NCBI GenBank assembly: GCA_031973435.1 | Contig: DALYDA010000005.1 | Location: 1 to 38,497, forward strand | Length of the DNA stretch: 38,497 bases | Direction: 5' to 3' | Source: HK-STAS-PATE-34 sp031973435 | GTDB lineage: Bacteria > Patescibacteriota > Minisyncoccia > Phycocordibacterales > UBA9973 | Part shown: in pieces, positions 20,822 to 29,105 of the stretch | How positions within the stretch are numbered: the stretch's first letter is position 1 | Layout of the letters: each line of letters opens with the position of its first letter | The notes under the pieces: generated by a model | The model's database searches: none | What the model was told of the DNA's origin: nothing | What the model saw: only the letters and a program-made list of their open reading frames with translations | Program-made: the position numbers and the translations under genes

Positions 20822-22615
20822 TTATTTCTTGTTCTTGTTTCTCTCCCCCTCTGAGAGGTATTTCTTTCTCAAGCGGACGTTTTTTGGGGTAACTTCTAGG
20901 TATTCGTCCTCTGCCATAGTCTCGAGTCCTCGCTCTATTGTTATTGTATATGCTGGTTTTAGTGTTACAGCCTCATCAGTTCCAGAAGATCTAACGTTTG
21001 TTAGGTTCTTACCTTTTACTGGGTTTACAGCCATTTCATCACCCTTTGCTGTGTTTCCAAGGACCATACCCTCATATACATCTGTTCCATGTCCTATGTA
21101 GAGTATCCCTCTGTCTTGAAGGTTCCAGAGTGCGTATCCAGCTGCTTTTCCTGTGATCATAGATGTCATAGAACCTACATCTCTTTTCTTTATTTCACCT
21201 GCATACTCATCAAAACCTATAACGCGTGAAGACATGATACCTTCACCTTTTGTGTCGATAATAAATTGACTCTTGTATCCGAGAAGTCCTCTTGTTGGTA
21301 TACGAAAAGTAAGTCGTGAGATTGTTTCCTTCTCCTTCATTTCTGAAATGATCCCTCTTCTCTTTGTTATCTTTTCTATAACTGCACCAGAAAATTCTGT
21401 TGGAACATCTATTATAAGCTCTTCGAACGGCTCGAAGGTTTTTCCTTCAACTTCTTTCAATATTACTTGTGGTTGAGAGACTTGTAGCTCGTATCCTTCA
21501 CGTCTCATAGTTTCTAGCAAGACTGCGATGTGCAGTTCTCCTCTTCCGTAAACTTTGTAATATGATGGACCAGTTGTGTCTTTATTTTCGTCTCCTTCGA
21601 AATCTACCTTGAGTCCTACGTTGACCTCAAGCTCTCTTTCCAGTCTTTCTCGTATTTGTCTACCAGTAACATACTTTCCGTCACGCCCCGCAAATGGTGA
21701 GTCATTAACAAGAAAGTTTAGACAGATTGTAGGTTCGTCGATCTCGATAGTTGGAAGNNNNNNNNNNACTATAGTCTCTCCAATATAAACGTCTGGGATA
21801 CCAGCGATCAAAACGATATCACCAACAAGAGCACTAGGAACAGAAACTCTGGTTATACCTTCAAATGAAAATAGTTTTGTTATCCTTGCATTTCTATCTT
21901 TACCATCACGATCCTTCACTATGATAGTTGCACCATCTGCAAGTGAGCCTTGATATATACGTGCAATCGCCATACGTCCAAGAAAGTTGTCGTACGCAAG
22001 GTTGAAAACTTGAGCTTGTAATGGCATCTTTACTTTTTCCACGTCCACCGGGAGAACATTTTCCAAAACGACATCTAGAAGTGGCGAAAGGTCTTTTGAT
22101 TCATCTGCTAGTTCACGCTTTGCTATACCATCTCGTCCGATAGCATAAACAGTCTTGAAATCTAGTTGTGAATCTGATGCTCCAAGTTCCATGAAAAGTT
22201 CAAAAACCATATCGTGAACTTCCTTTGGCGAAGCAGAAGGCTTGTCGATTTTGTTTATAACAACTATTGGATGGAGTCCAAGCTCTAGAGACTTTTTCAA
22301 AACAAATCTTGTTTGTGGCATCGGACCTTCCTGTGCATCTACAAGGAGTAGCACTGAGTCGATAGCACGCAAAACTCGCTCAACTTCAGATCCGAAGTCG
22401 GCGTGACCTGGTGTGTCTACTATGTTTATCTTTGTTCCTTTATAGTTTACAGATGTGTTCTTTGAGTAGATTGTGATCCCTCTTTCTTTTTCGAGATCAT
22501 TTGAGTCCATCGTTGTACTGTCGTCAGTCATTCCACATTGACGCATGAGTGCATCAGTAAGAGTAGTCTTGCCGTGGTCAACGTGTGCGATTATAGCGAT
22601 GTTTCTTATTTCCAT
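20822..22615 (-). CDS. typA: Ribosome-associated GTPase TypA/BipA (contains assembly gap)
   Basis: About 597 residues. G1 AHVDHGKTT (10-18), G2 region RGITI, G3 DTPGHADFG, G4 NKID. Then EF-Tu domain II, an EF-G-like domain, and the BipA C-terminal domain (RGILYIGHGTDVYEGMVLG, and KNLTNVRSSGTDEA). It is a GTPase that binds the ribosome, used in 50S assembly and stress. A run of 10 N (21758-21767) lies between domain II and the next domain (GETI ... LPTIEIDEPT). Compared with E. coli BipA about 10 residues belong there while the N-run gives room for only 4, so the real sequence is longer and the frame through the N-run is accidental. It has its own promoter divergent from the small HTH gene. 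Confidence 0.95.
   Translation of the reverse strand: MEIRNIAIIAHVDHGKTTLTDALMRQCGMTDDSTTMDSNDLEKERGITIYSKNTSVNYKGTKINIVDTPGHADFGSEVERVLRAIDSVLLLVDAQEGPMPQTRFVLKKSLELGLHPIVVINKIDKPSASPKEVHDMVFELFMELGASDSQLDFKTVYAIGRDGIAKRELADESKDLSPLLDVVLENVLPVDVEKVKMPLQAQVFNLAYDNFLGRMAIARIYQGSLADGATIIVKDRDGKDRNARITKLFSFEGITRVSVPSALVGDIVLIAGIPDVYIGETIXXXXLPTIEIDEPTICLNFLVNDSPFAGRDGKYVTGRQIRERLERELEVNVGLKVDFEGDENKDTTGPSYYKVYGRGELHIAVLLETMRREGYELQVSQPQVILKEVEGKTFEPFEELIIDVPTEFSGAVIEKITKRRGIISEMKEKETISRLTFRIPTRGLLGYKSQFIIDTKGEGIMSSRVIGFDEYAGEIKKRDVGSMTSMITGKAAGYALWNLQDRGILYIGHGTDVYEGMVLGNTAKGDEMAVNPVKGKNLTNVRSSGTDEAVTLKPAYTITIERGLETMAEDEYLEVTPKNVRLRKKYLSEGERNKNKK
21758..21767. other. Assembly gap (10 N) inside typA
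   Basis: Exactly ten N. A nominal scaffold gap; the true length is unknown, but by comparison with BipA it is probably near 25-30 bases. Confidence 0.95.
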
Positions 22616-22671
22616 ATTTTTTAGTTATTGGGTCAAAAATAAAAGGCCTCCAGCCTGTTTTAATATTCGCT

Positions 22672-22701
22672 ATTGTATCACAACTGATTGACAAAAGGCA
22701 A
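22672..22701 (-). promoter_or_regulatory. Promoter of typA
   Basis: Minus strand TTGCCT (22696-22701), 18 bp, TACAAT (22672-22677). The leader is about 50 bases and holds an AGGC/GCCT hairpin followed by TTTTATTTTT (22635-22665), which could attenuate typA. The -35 box overlaps the divergent promoter of the HTH gene. Confidence 0.5.
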
Positions 22702-22715
22702 ATTTGGTGTAGACT
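22688..22715 (+). promoter_or_regulatory. Promoter of the small HTH gene
   Basis: TTGACA (22688-22693), 16 bp, TAGACT (22710-22715). The ATG follows after 18 bases. It overlaps the typA promoter. Confidence 0.65.
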
Positions 22716-22733
22716 TTCCGAAAATAGCAAAAT

Positions 22734-23000
22734 ATGGAATCGACAGATTTTAAGACTATGATCAAAAAGGCCAGAATTGAATCTGGAAAAACAATCTTTG
22801 ACCTTTCCTACAGTAGCTTAATTAAACCCGAGCGTTGGACTGAAATTGAAAACGGGCAGTTGCCGACACCGCATGAGTGCACCGTGATCTGCATAATACT
22901 CGGGATTGACCAAGCAACTGCCTGTAAGTGCTTTGCAAGGGACGAGGAAAACCCTGGGACAAAGGTGATACAGTTCTTGGCAGAAAAAAACGTAGCTTAA
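22734..23000 (+). CDS. Small XRE-like helix-turn-helix protein
   Basis: 88 residues, a single domain of cro/C1-like type: FKTMIKKARIESGKTIFDLS (helix 1 and 2), then LIKPERWTEIENGQLPTPHECTVICIILGI (recognition-helix region and helix 4). The turn is somewhat degenerate (SYSSLIKPERWTEIE), so DNA binding is probable rather than certain. The only neighbour it could regulate by position is divergent typA; the two promoters interleave. Its TAA stop lies in the loop of the following terminator. Confidence 0.68.
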   Translation: MESTDFKTMIKKARIESGKTIFDLSYSSLIKPERWTEIENGQLPTPHECTVICIILGIDQATACKCFARDEENPGTKVIQFLAEKNVA

Positions 23001-23017
23001 TGCTACGCTTTTTTATT
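22984..23017 (+). terminator. Bidirectional terminator overlapping the HTH gene stop
   Basis: CGTAGC (22991-22996), loop TTAAT containing the stop codon TAA (22998-23000), GCTACG (23002-23007), CTTTTTT. Seven A lie on the left, so it also serves rseP arriving from the other side. Confidence 0.9.
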
Positions 23018-23018
23018 C

Positions 23019-24099
23019 TTAGAAAAGATTTATTACATCTCTCACAGAAACTAGTATCATGAGCCCAACAAGAAGGAAGAATCCGACTGCGTTTGTAATA
23101 GAGAATATTTTTGCTGGTATTGGTCTTCTGATTATTGCCTCGATACCAACGAAGAGTAGTCTTCCTCCGTCGAGTGCCGGAAAAGGTATTAGGTTTAGTA
23201 CTGCGAGGTTGAGTGATATAACAGCCATCAAAAGCATAAGACTTGTCGCACCAGTTCTAGATGCTTCTCCTACAACTCCAGCAATACCAACTGGACCAGT
23301 TAGTGCTTGCAAATCTGTACTTCCTGTAAATATCCCAAAGAATCCTATTATTATAGATTTGGAAAATCCTACGGACGAAGCGAATCCTTCTATAAATGCA
23401 CTTCCGAGTGGTAGTTTCTTCAAACCAATCAAGTCCATACTAATACCAATACTTGGGTATTCGTCACCTTCACTTGTTACAGGAGATACGACAACTGGCA
23501 ATATTTCCTTTTGTCTTTGTATTTGTAAACTAAGAGATTCTTCAAGGCTTGATCTTATTGCCTCTTGAAATACCTCTGGTGTAGGGTTTGATACCGATAC
23601 TCCATCTTGGTCAAAACTTACAATCGAGTCTCCAGGGAAAAGACCTGCGAGACTTGCCGGTGAGTTCTCATCAACTTCGATAACAGTAAGCTTGGCATCA
23701 ACTACATCTACACCTGAAGTTACACTTGCTGGCACTCCACTCGCAAAACTAAATGAGATAAGAACCCAAGCAAGAAGAAAGTTCATCACGACTCCAGCAA
23801 TCAGTACGGCTGCTTGGATCCATTTGTTCTTTGATGCAAAACTATCTGTTGAAAGTTTCTTTCCATTTTCTNNNNNNNNNNTCGTAGTTTTCTCCGTATA
23901 TCTTTACAAATCCACCGAGTGGCAACCAGTTGAGTGTGTACTCTGTTCCATTTTTCTTAAACAGACTTAGTGCTTTTGGTGGGAATCCAATACCGAACTC
24001 ATCTACTCTTATCCCAAAGTACTTTGCTACTGCAAAATGCCCCCACTCATGTGCGAGGATAAGTACAAACAACACTAAAATAAATATGATAACTGTCAT
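23019..24099 (-). CDS. rseP: Site-2 intramembrane metalloprotease RseP (contains assembly gap)
   Basis: One gene split by a 10-N gap at 23872-23881. The N-terminal part (24099 down to the gap) has the zinc motif HEWGH in LILAHEWGHFAVAKYFGIRV (about residues 15-34), and LNWLPLGGFVKIYGENY. The C-terminal part resumes with ENGKKLSTDSFASKNKWIQ, a membrane helix, one PDZ domain (about DENSPASLAGLFPGDSIVSFD), and the second motif NLIPFPALDGGRLLFV with the third zinc ligand (LDG). The two parts are in different frames only because the N-run length is arbitrary. The role is regulated cleavage of membrane proteins. It follows frr by 7 bases. Confidence 0.9.
23872..23881. other. Assembly gap (10 N) inside rseP
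   Basis: Exactly ten N; the coding frame changes across it, which shows the true length is not 10 (or not congruent to it modulo 3). Confidence 0.95.
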
Positions 24100-24106
24100 G
24101 ATCGGA

Positions 24107-24658
24107 TTACACGGACATTACGTCAGTTTCTTTTTTCTTGAACAAACTATCGAGTTCGTTGTTCGTTTCTTCTACCTTTTTTTGTATAGCTTCTTTGAAA
24201 CCAAATTTTTCATCTTCTGACATACCTCCGGATTTTTCTTTTTCATCTATCTCTTTGTTTAGTCTCTCTCTTTCTTTTCGAACAGATACTCGGGCTTCTT
24301 CTAGTTTTTCTTTCAATATCTTTACAAGTTTTGTTCTTGTCTCTGTTGTAAGCATAGGAAATATGACCCGGAGTCCGAGATCATCACTTGCTACTGAGAG
24401 CCCGATATCTGCTGAAACTATCGCCTTCTCAACACTTTTGATAAGAGATTTGTCCCATGGAGCAACACGGAGTGTCTTTGCGTCCTCTATAGATATAGAA
24501 GAAACGTTCTTAATCGGCGTCATTGAACCATAAGAATCTACGTATATACCGTCCAATATTTGAGGAGAAGCTTTTCCTGTATGGAGACTCATGTACTCCT
24601 TTGAAAGCCAACTTTTTATTTCCTCAGCTGTTTTTTTAAATTCTTCTGAAAATTGCAT
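24107..24658 (-). CDS. frr: Ribosome recycling factor
   Basis: 183 residues, the usual length. Splits post-termination ribosomes with EF-G. Domain I helices are clear (MQFSEEFKKTAEEIKSWLSKEY and VRKERERLNKEIDEKEK), and so is the hinge/domain II region (RVAPWDKSLIKSVEKAI, then GLSVASDDLGLRVIFPMLTTETR). The ATG at 24658 (MQFSEE) is chosen over a longer frame to 24676, because an extended -10 box (TGCTATTAT) lies 8 bases upstream. It forms an operon with rseP. Confidence 0.97.
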   Translation of the reverse strand: MQFSEEFKKTAEEIKSWLSKEYMSLHTGKASPQILDGIYVDSYGSMTPIKNVSSISIEDAKTLRVAPWDKSLIKSVEKAIVSADIGLSVASDDLGLRVIFPMLTTETRTKLVKILKEKLEEARVSVRKERERLNKEIDEKEKSGGMSEDEKFGFKEAIQKKVEETNNELDSLFKKKETDVMSV

Positions 24659-24666
24659 ATGTATAT

Positions 24667-24675
24667 ATAATAGCA
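24667..24675 (-). promoter_or_regulatory. Extended -10 promoter of frr-rseP, near-leaderless
   Basis: Minus strand TGCTATTAT; -10 at 24667-24672, with the ATG 8 bases later. Confidence 0.65.
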
Positions 24676-24700
24676 AATTTTGTATAAAAATATAAGATTA

Positions 24701-25390
24701 CTACATCATAGGTAGAGTCAGTGCAATACTCTCAAGTATTGTTTTCACAGGCGAACCACTATCTGAAAGTGTGTCTCTAGACTTGAGAACAAACATAGCT
24801 TGTTCTTTGAGAAACACATCGTCAGTTGCTGAAAGTATACTTTCTATTCCCACTAAAAATTCCATTATTTCTTTTTTGTCCCCTTCTTCTTTGTGATTTT
24901 TTATCATATGAGAAACATAGTCTAGTCTCTTTGGGATATTCATCTTTAGAAAGTTTAGACTATCTTCATTTGAAGATTCCATCTGTCCGAATTCGATGAG
25001 TGTAACTCGAGAAAGAAGAGTTGGAAGAATCTTTGAGGTATTGTTTTTGATTATAAAAACATGTGTATCTTTCGGTGTATCTTCGAGAGATTTCAAAAGT
25101 GCATTTTGTGCTTCCTCTGTCACTGCATCCATATATATGATCGCGATCTTCTTCCCTCCTTCGATAGGAGATGTGCTGATCCATGAGCGCAACTCTCTGG
25201 CATCATCGATAGAGAACATAGGTGTCTCTATATATAGAGAGTCCATAGAGTTTACTCTCATGTGATTTTCATTTTGAAGATCAGTAACAAGGTTCTTGCA
25301 AATATCCAAATTTCCTACCAAAAAATAAGCATGCGAAGAAAGTTCTTTTACACACCTTTCATAGATTTCTTTTTGAAAAGATTGTTGCAT
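24701..25390 (-). CDS. holB: DNA polymerase III delta-prime-like clamp-loader subunit
   Basis: 229 residues. AAA+ clamp-loader fold without a Walker A motif: AYFLVGNLDICKNLVTDL stands where GPxGxGK would be, so it does not bind ATP itself. Conserved parts are KKIAIIYMDAVTEEAQNALLKSLEDTP and NNTSKILPTLLSRVTLIEF, the latter containing the SRC-like Ser-Arg (LSRV) used as arginine finger. It is shorter than E. coli delta-prime (334), with the C-terminal collar reduced. The ATG directly follows the mreB stop codon with no spacer, so the two are translationally coupled. The name is by family; the true function could be a minimal delta-prime. Confidence 0.82.
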   Translation of the reverse strand: MQQSFQKEIYERCVKELSSHAYFLVGNLDICKNLVTDLQNENHMRVNSMDSLYIETPMFSIDDARELRSWISTSPIEGGKKIAIIYMDAVTEEAQNALLKSLEDTPKDTHVFIIKNNTSKILPTLLSRVTLIEFGQMESSNEDSLNFLKMNIPKRLDYVSHMIKNHKEEGDKKEIMEFLVGIESILSATDDVFLKEQAMFVLKSRDTLSDSGSPVKTILESIALTLPMM

Positions 25391-26404
25391 TTATCTCTTA
25401 CTTATTATCGTCTTTTTGTATGTGTCTATGTGCTCAAGTGCGATCCCTGTTCCTTTTGCAACGCAGTACAGAGCGTCATCTGCAGTACGAGCCTTCACTC
25501 CCGTTTTCCGATACACAAGCTCTGGAAGTCCACGTAGTAGTGATGATCCTCCTGTCATTATAATCCCATTGTCTATTATGTCAGAAGAAAGTTCTGGTGG
25601 AGTTTCTTGAAGTACATCTTTTATAGCCTGAATCATTATCTTGAGCTCTTTATCTATTGCTTTTACTATCTCGTTTGTGGAGATGTGGGCAGACCTCGGA
25701 AGTCCCTGAATATAGTCTCTACCTTTTATAACCATTGTTATTTCCTCCTCGAGTAAAACTGCTGCGCCAATCTTTATTTTTATCTGTTCTGCTGTTCGGT
25801 CTCCGATCGCAAGATTGAATGTACGTTTTATATAGTCTGTGATCGCTTGATCTATTTTGTTTCCTGCACATTTTACAGAAGTAGACGCAACAATTCCTCC
25901 AAGTGATATCACGGCTACATCTGTCGTTCCTCCGCCAATATCAACAACCATGTGACCTTTTGACTCATATATCGGTATACCAGCCCCTATCGCAGCAAGA
26001 ATCGGTTCTTTTACCACATAAGCATTTTTTGCACCTGCCTTGAGTGCTGCTTCTATAACAGCTCTTCTCTCAGTAGAAGTTACTCCTGCTGGAACACTGA
26101 TCATCACATCTGGCTTGAAGAAAGCAAATTTACCAAGTGCCTTTTTTATAAAGTATCGAAGCATCGCCTCTGTCACTCTATAGTCTGCGATCACTCCGTC
26201 TCTCATTGGTCTGTATGCGACTATATTATCTGGAGTTTTTCCGATCATATCCTTTGCCTCTAATCCTATGGCAAGTATTGTGTTATCAGTTTCTGAAACG
26301 GCAACAACGGCTGGCTCGTTCAAAACTATCCCTTTTCCAGGAACATAAACAAGGGTATTTGCCGTACCCAAATCAATACCCAATTTTGGAGAAAAGAATG
26401 ACAT
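25391..26404 (-). CDS. mreB: Rod-shape actin homologue MreB
   Basis: 337 residues. Phosphate 1 loop GIDLGTANTLVYV (about 9-21), phosphate 2 loop VVDIGGGTTDVAVISLGG, and the adenosine motif TGGSSLLRGLPELV. It lacks the longer C-terminus of MreC-coupled forms, but the usual MreB ending is present. It forms membrane-bound filaments that guide cell-wall growth. No mreC or mreD is adjacent; the next gene is the clamp-loader subunit. The promoter is TTGATA, 16 bp, TATAGT, with TG; the leader is 11 bases minus the start offset, so it is very short. Confidence 0.97.
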   Translation of the reverse strand: MSFFSPKLGIDLGTANTLVYVPGKGIVLNEPAVVAVSETDNTILAIGLEAKDMIGKTPDNIVAYRPMRDGVIADYRVTEAMLRYFIKKALGKFAFFKPDVMISVPAGVTSTERRAVIEAALKAGAKNAYVVKEPILAAIGAGIPIYESKGHMVVDIGGGTTDVAVISLGGIVASTSVKCAGNKIDQAITDYIKRTFNLAIGDRTAEQIKIKIGAAVLLEEEITMVIKGRDYIQGLPRSAHISTNEIVKAIDKELKIMIQAIKDVLQETPPELSSDIIDNGIIMTGGSSLLRGLPELVYRKTGVKARTADDALYCVAKGTGIALEHIDTYKKTIISKR

Positions 26405-26415
26405 ATATAAGGCTG

Positions 26416-26443
26416 ACTATAACATGGTTTAAGTGCTTATCAA
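26416..26443 (-). promoter_or_regulatory. Promoter of mreB-holB
   Basis: Minus strand TTGATA (26438-26443), 16 bp, TATAGT (26416-26421) with TG one base before; the ATG follows after 11 bases. Confidence 0.65.
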
Positions 26444-26500
26444 ACATGGCAAAACATAGAATGCTTTGCCAACTTATGTTATCTTAACAGTAGATATTTC

Positions 26501-28411
26501 ATGTATATCCTAGACGTCATACTCATATCCACCCGAACCAAGGTTGGGACTCTCTCATATTTTAAGGAAGAGAAAGTATCGGTCGGTTCGATAATCGAAG
26601 TTCCCTTTCGTACTAAAGTCGTGAGGGCACTTGTCATTGATGTAAAAAGTGTCTCTGACGCAAAAAGTGAGATCAAGGGGCAGAACTTCGCTCTACGAAA
26701 AGCAAAGTCCATTGTTGCAGAATCTTTTTTTAGTAAAGCATTTGTTGACACGCTGAAAAACATTTCCGAGTTTTATGTAACAGATATCGCAACAGTATTT
26801 TCTACTATTACACTTTCTTCAATATTTAAATCAGGCTCACTTGAACACAAAATAGCTTCAGACAAAATAGTAATCAACCAACCAACATACATCATCCAAG
26901 CACCAGACAAAGAGAGGGGCGACTACTATAGATCTTCTATCCGCGAAGCTTTTGCAAAAGGTCATTCAGTTTTGTTCGTAGTTCCAACACAAGGAGATGT
27001 AGAAAATTGGTATGAAATACTTCGAAAAGGAATAGAGCAATACGTCATCCGACTCCATGGCTCACTAACAGAGAAAACTCAGAAAGTTTCGTACAATAAA
27101 ATCTCGAAGGACAAACACCCTGTACTCGTTATCGGTACCCCTGTCATACTTTCTGTTTCAAGAGCAGATCTCGGAATGATCATTATTGAGCACGAGAGTT
27201 CTCCGTATTATAGATCTATCAATGCACCCTACATAGACGGACGAATAGTAGCAAAAGAATATTCTCGTTTAAGTGGAATAAAGCTACTTCTCGGAGATTC
27301 CCTTCTTCGCTTCGAAACTCTAGCAAGACACGAGAGTGGTGAATACACGGAAATAAGACCTCTCTTATATAGACAACACAGTACTTCTTCTTACCTTGTA
27401 GAAGATATGCGTACGGAAGATAAGGAAAATGGATTTAGAATAATCGGACGAAAAGCTCGAGAAATTTTGGAGAATGCAAGAGAAGAGACGAACTGCAGAA
27501 TACTGCTATTCACATTTAGAACTGGATTGTATACGTCATCTGTATGTCGTGATTGTGGAAACGTAGAAAAATGTAGCAACTGCAGTCAGACACTTATGGT
27601 TGGAAACGACAAAGTGGAAGGAAAAAGGATAATGCTCTGCGGAAGATGCGGAAAAAAGGAACGTGCGGACAGATTATGTTCCAGGTGTGGGAGTTGGGAT
27701 ATCATGCCACTTGGAGTCGGAACAGAAAGAGTCTATGAGGAAGTAAGACAAATCATGGGTGAAGATACCGACATACTTGTAATAGACAAAGAAAATGCAA
27801 AAACAAAAAAATCACTAGAGACACTAATTCAAAAAGAAGCTTCACTAAAAAAAGTTGTGGTTATAGCAACAGAGATGGCACTCGACCATCTACAAAAAAA
27901 GTTCGACTACGTTATAGTTGTTTCGTACGATACACTTTTTTCTATACCACTTTACGACGCCAATGAGCATATCGCACACCTAACAATGGATCTCCAAGAA
28001 AAATCCATCGACTCACTCATTGTGCAGACAAGGAATCCAGTAAATGAAGTAGTCAAAGGTTTTGCTTCGCACAATATTCCAAATCTTATTCGCGAGGACG
28101 TAGACATACGGAAAGTTCTTGGTTACCCTCCTTTCAAGAGGATCTTAAAAATCAAATGGAAAGGAGATATCTCCGGTTATGACAATGCTGCAAAAGTTAC
28201 ATCTTTTTTTGATGAATTTTCACCACATAAATGGCACAAACTAGTAGGCGCAAGAGATCACGAACTTGTAATGATTATAAAAATAGATACGAAGGAGTGG
28301 CTCTCAAGGCGTAAAGACTGGGAAAATAGCCTCGGTCGGAGATTGTATGAAAAGCTTCAAGGACTAGGAGAGGATTGGTCCATAGAAATAGACCCCTCCA
28401 ACGTACTATAG
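26501..28411 (+). CDS. priA: PriA-like primosomal protein with all helicase motifs eroded
   Basis: 636 residues (E. coli PriA is 732). The N-terminal 3'-DNA-binding domain (MYILDVILISTRTKVGTLSYF, then VGSIIEVPFRTKVVRALVID) is well kept. The zinc-binding region keeps eight cysteines (CRDCGNVEKCSNC at 349-361, then CGRC and CSRC at 380-396), as does the following GVGTERVYEEV. The ATPase motifs are gone: Walker A is APDKERGDYY (134-143) instead of GVTGSGKTE; Walker B is IIIEHESS (227-234) instead of VDEEHDSS; motif III is GDSLLRFET instead of GSATPSLES; the QVAGRAGR motif is absent. It should bind forks and partner proteins but not translocate with ATP. A TGTTATCTT box lies 15 bases before the ATG. 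Confidence 0.88.
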   Translation: MYILDVILISTRTKVGTLSYFKEEKVSVGSIIEVPFRTKVVRALVIDVKSVSDAKSEIKGQNFALRKAKSIVAESFFSKAFVDTLKNISEFYVTDIATVFSTITLSSIFKSGSLEHKIASDKIVINQPTYIIQAPDKERGDYYRSSIREAFAKGHSVLFVVPTQGDVENWYEILRKGIEQYVIRLHGSLTEKTQKVSYNKISKDKHPVLVIGTPVILSVSRADLGMIIIEHESSPYYRSINAPYIDGRIVAKEYSRLSGIKLLLGDSLLRFETLARHESGEYTEIRPLLYRQHSTSSYLVEDMRTEDKENGFRIIGRKAREILENAREETNCRILLFTFRTGLYTSSVCRDCGNVEKCSNCSQTLMVGNDKVEGKRIMLCGRCGKKERADRLCSRCGSWDIMPLGVGTERVYEEVRQIMGEDTDILVIDKENAKTKKSLETLIQKEASLKKVVVIATEMALDHLQKKFDYVIVVSYDTLFSIPLYDANEHIAHLTMDLQEKSIDSLIVQTRNPVNEVVKGFASHNIPNLIREDVDIRKVLGYPPFKRILKIKWKGDISGYDNAAKVTSFFDEFSPHKWHKLVGARDHELVMIIKIDTKEWLSRRKDWENSLGRRLYEKLQGLGEDWSIEIDPSNVL

Positions 28412-28429
28412 CTCTTGGGAGCATAGATA

Positions 28430-28458
28430 TTGCACCCAAAGAAACTTTGTGTTAAAGT
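28430..28458 (+). promoter_or_regulatory. Promoter of the rpsU-ybeY-ftsA cluster
   Basis: TTGCAC (28430-28435), 17 bp, TAAAGT (28453-28458) with TGTG before the -10; the ATG of rpsU comes 7 bases later. It shares TTGCAC and ACTTTGTGTTA with the rpmE promoter at the same spacing. Confidence 0.65.
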
Positions 28459-28465
28459 CTCCTAT

Positions 28466-28693
28466 ATGTCAACAACTCATATACAAGTAGACAAAAACCA
28501 AGGCGAGTCCAACGCTGCACTTCTTCGAAGATTCTCAAAGAAGGTGCAAGAAACAAGACTCCTAAAAAAGATAAAGGCAGATAGATACTACTCTAGAAAA
28601 CCTTCCAAACTAAATACTAAGATTTCAGCAGTTAGAAAAATAGGAAGACGAGCAGAGATCGAAAGATTAAAAAAACTTGGAAAAATGGCATAA
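28466..28693 (+). CDS. rpsU: Ribosomal protein S21
   Basis: 75 residues. The core NAALLRRFSKKVQETRLLKKIK is the S21 RNA-binding helix, followed by RYYSRKPSKLNTK and a long basic helix. The family average is about 70. The ATG at 28466 (MSTTHIQVDK) is chosen because the promoter -10 box ends 7 bases before it; a longer frame back to 28430 would include the promoter. The TAA stop is followed directly by the ybeY ATG. Confidence 0.93.
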   Translation: MSTTHIQVDKNQGESNAALLRRFSKKVQETRLLKKIKADRYYSRKPSKLNTKISAVRKIGRRAEIERLKKLGKMA

Positions 28694-29098
28694 ATGCAAA
28701 ATAAAGTTGAAATAATATTTCAAAAAAACGAAAAAGGCACACAATCAAGTGTGCCTTTTTCAAGCATGAAGGAAAAGATTCTTGGATCAAAGTATGAACT
28801 TTCCGTCGCCTTTGTATCCCCTGCTAAAATGAAAAAAATAAATACTGAATATAGGGGCAAAGACTATGTTGCAAACATACTTTCTTTTCCATACACCAAA
28901 ACATCCGGAGAAATATTTTTATGTCTGTCAAAAATTTCCAAAGAAGCAAAAGATTTTGATATGACGAAGTTAGATTTCCTAAAATATTTAGTTATCCACG
29001 GAATGCTACATTTGAAAGGATACGATCATGGTAGTACAATGGATAAGATGGAAGAAAAGTTACAGAAATATTTTAAGATAAAAACTTCCAAAAAATAA
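28694..29098 (+). CDS. ybeY: Endoribonuclease / rRNA maturation factor YbeY
   Basis: 134 residues. Zinc-site motif H-G-M-L-H-L-K-G-Y-D-H in YLVIHGMLHLKGYDHGSTMD, the family signature (HGxLHLxGyDH). The preceding KKINTEYRGKDYVANILSFPY is the usual second motif (N..yR.kd..TDVLSFP; here A-N-I replaces T-D-V). It acts in 16S rRNA 3' end processing and ribosome quality control. The ATG abuts the rpsU stop, so the two ribosome genes are coupled. Confidence 0.94.
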   Translation: MQNKVEIIFQKNEKGTQSSVPFSSMKEKILGSKYELSVAFVSPAKMKKINTEYRGKDYVANILSFPYTKTSGEIFLCLSKISKEAKDFDMTKLDFLKYLVIHGMLHLKGYDHGSTMDKMEEKLQKYFKIKTSKK

Positions 29099-29105
29099 TC
29101 CGTTA

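Noticed and set aside
23019..24099. rseP as a frameshifted pseudogene
   Set aside because: The frame change coincides with a 10-N gap of arbitrary length; both halves are intact and carry the catalytic motifs.
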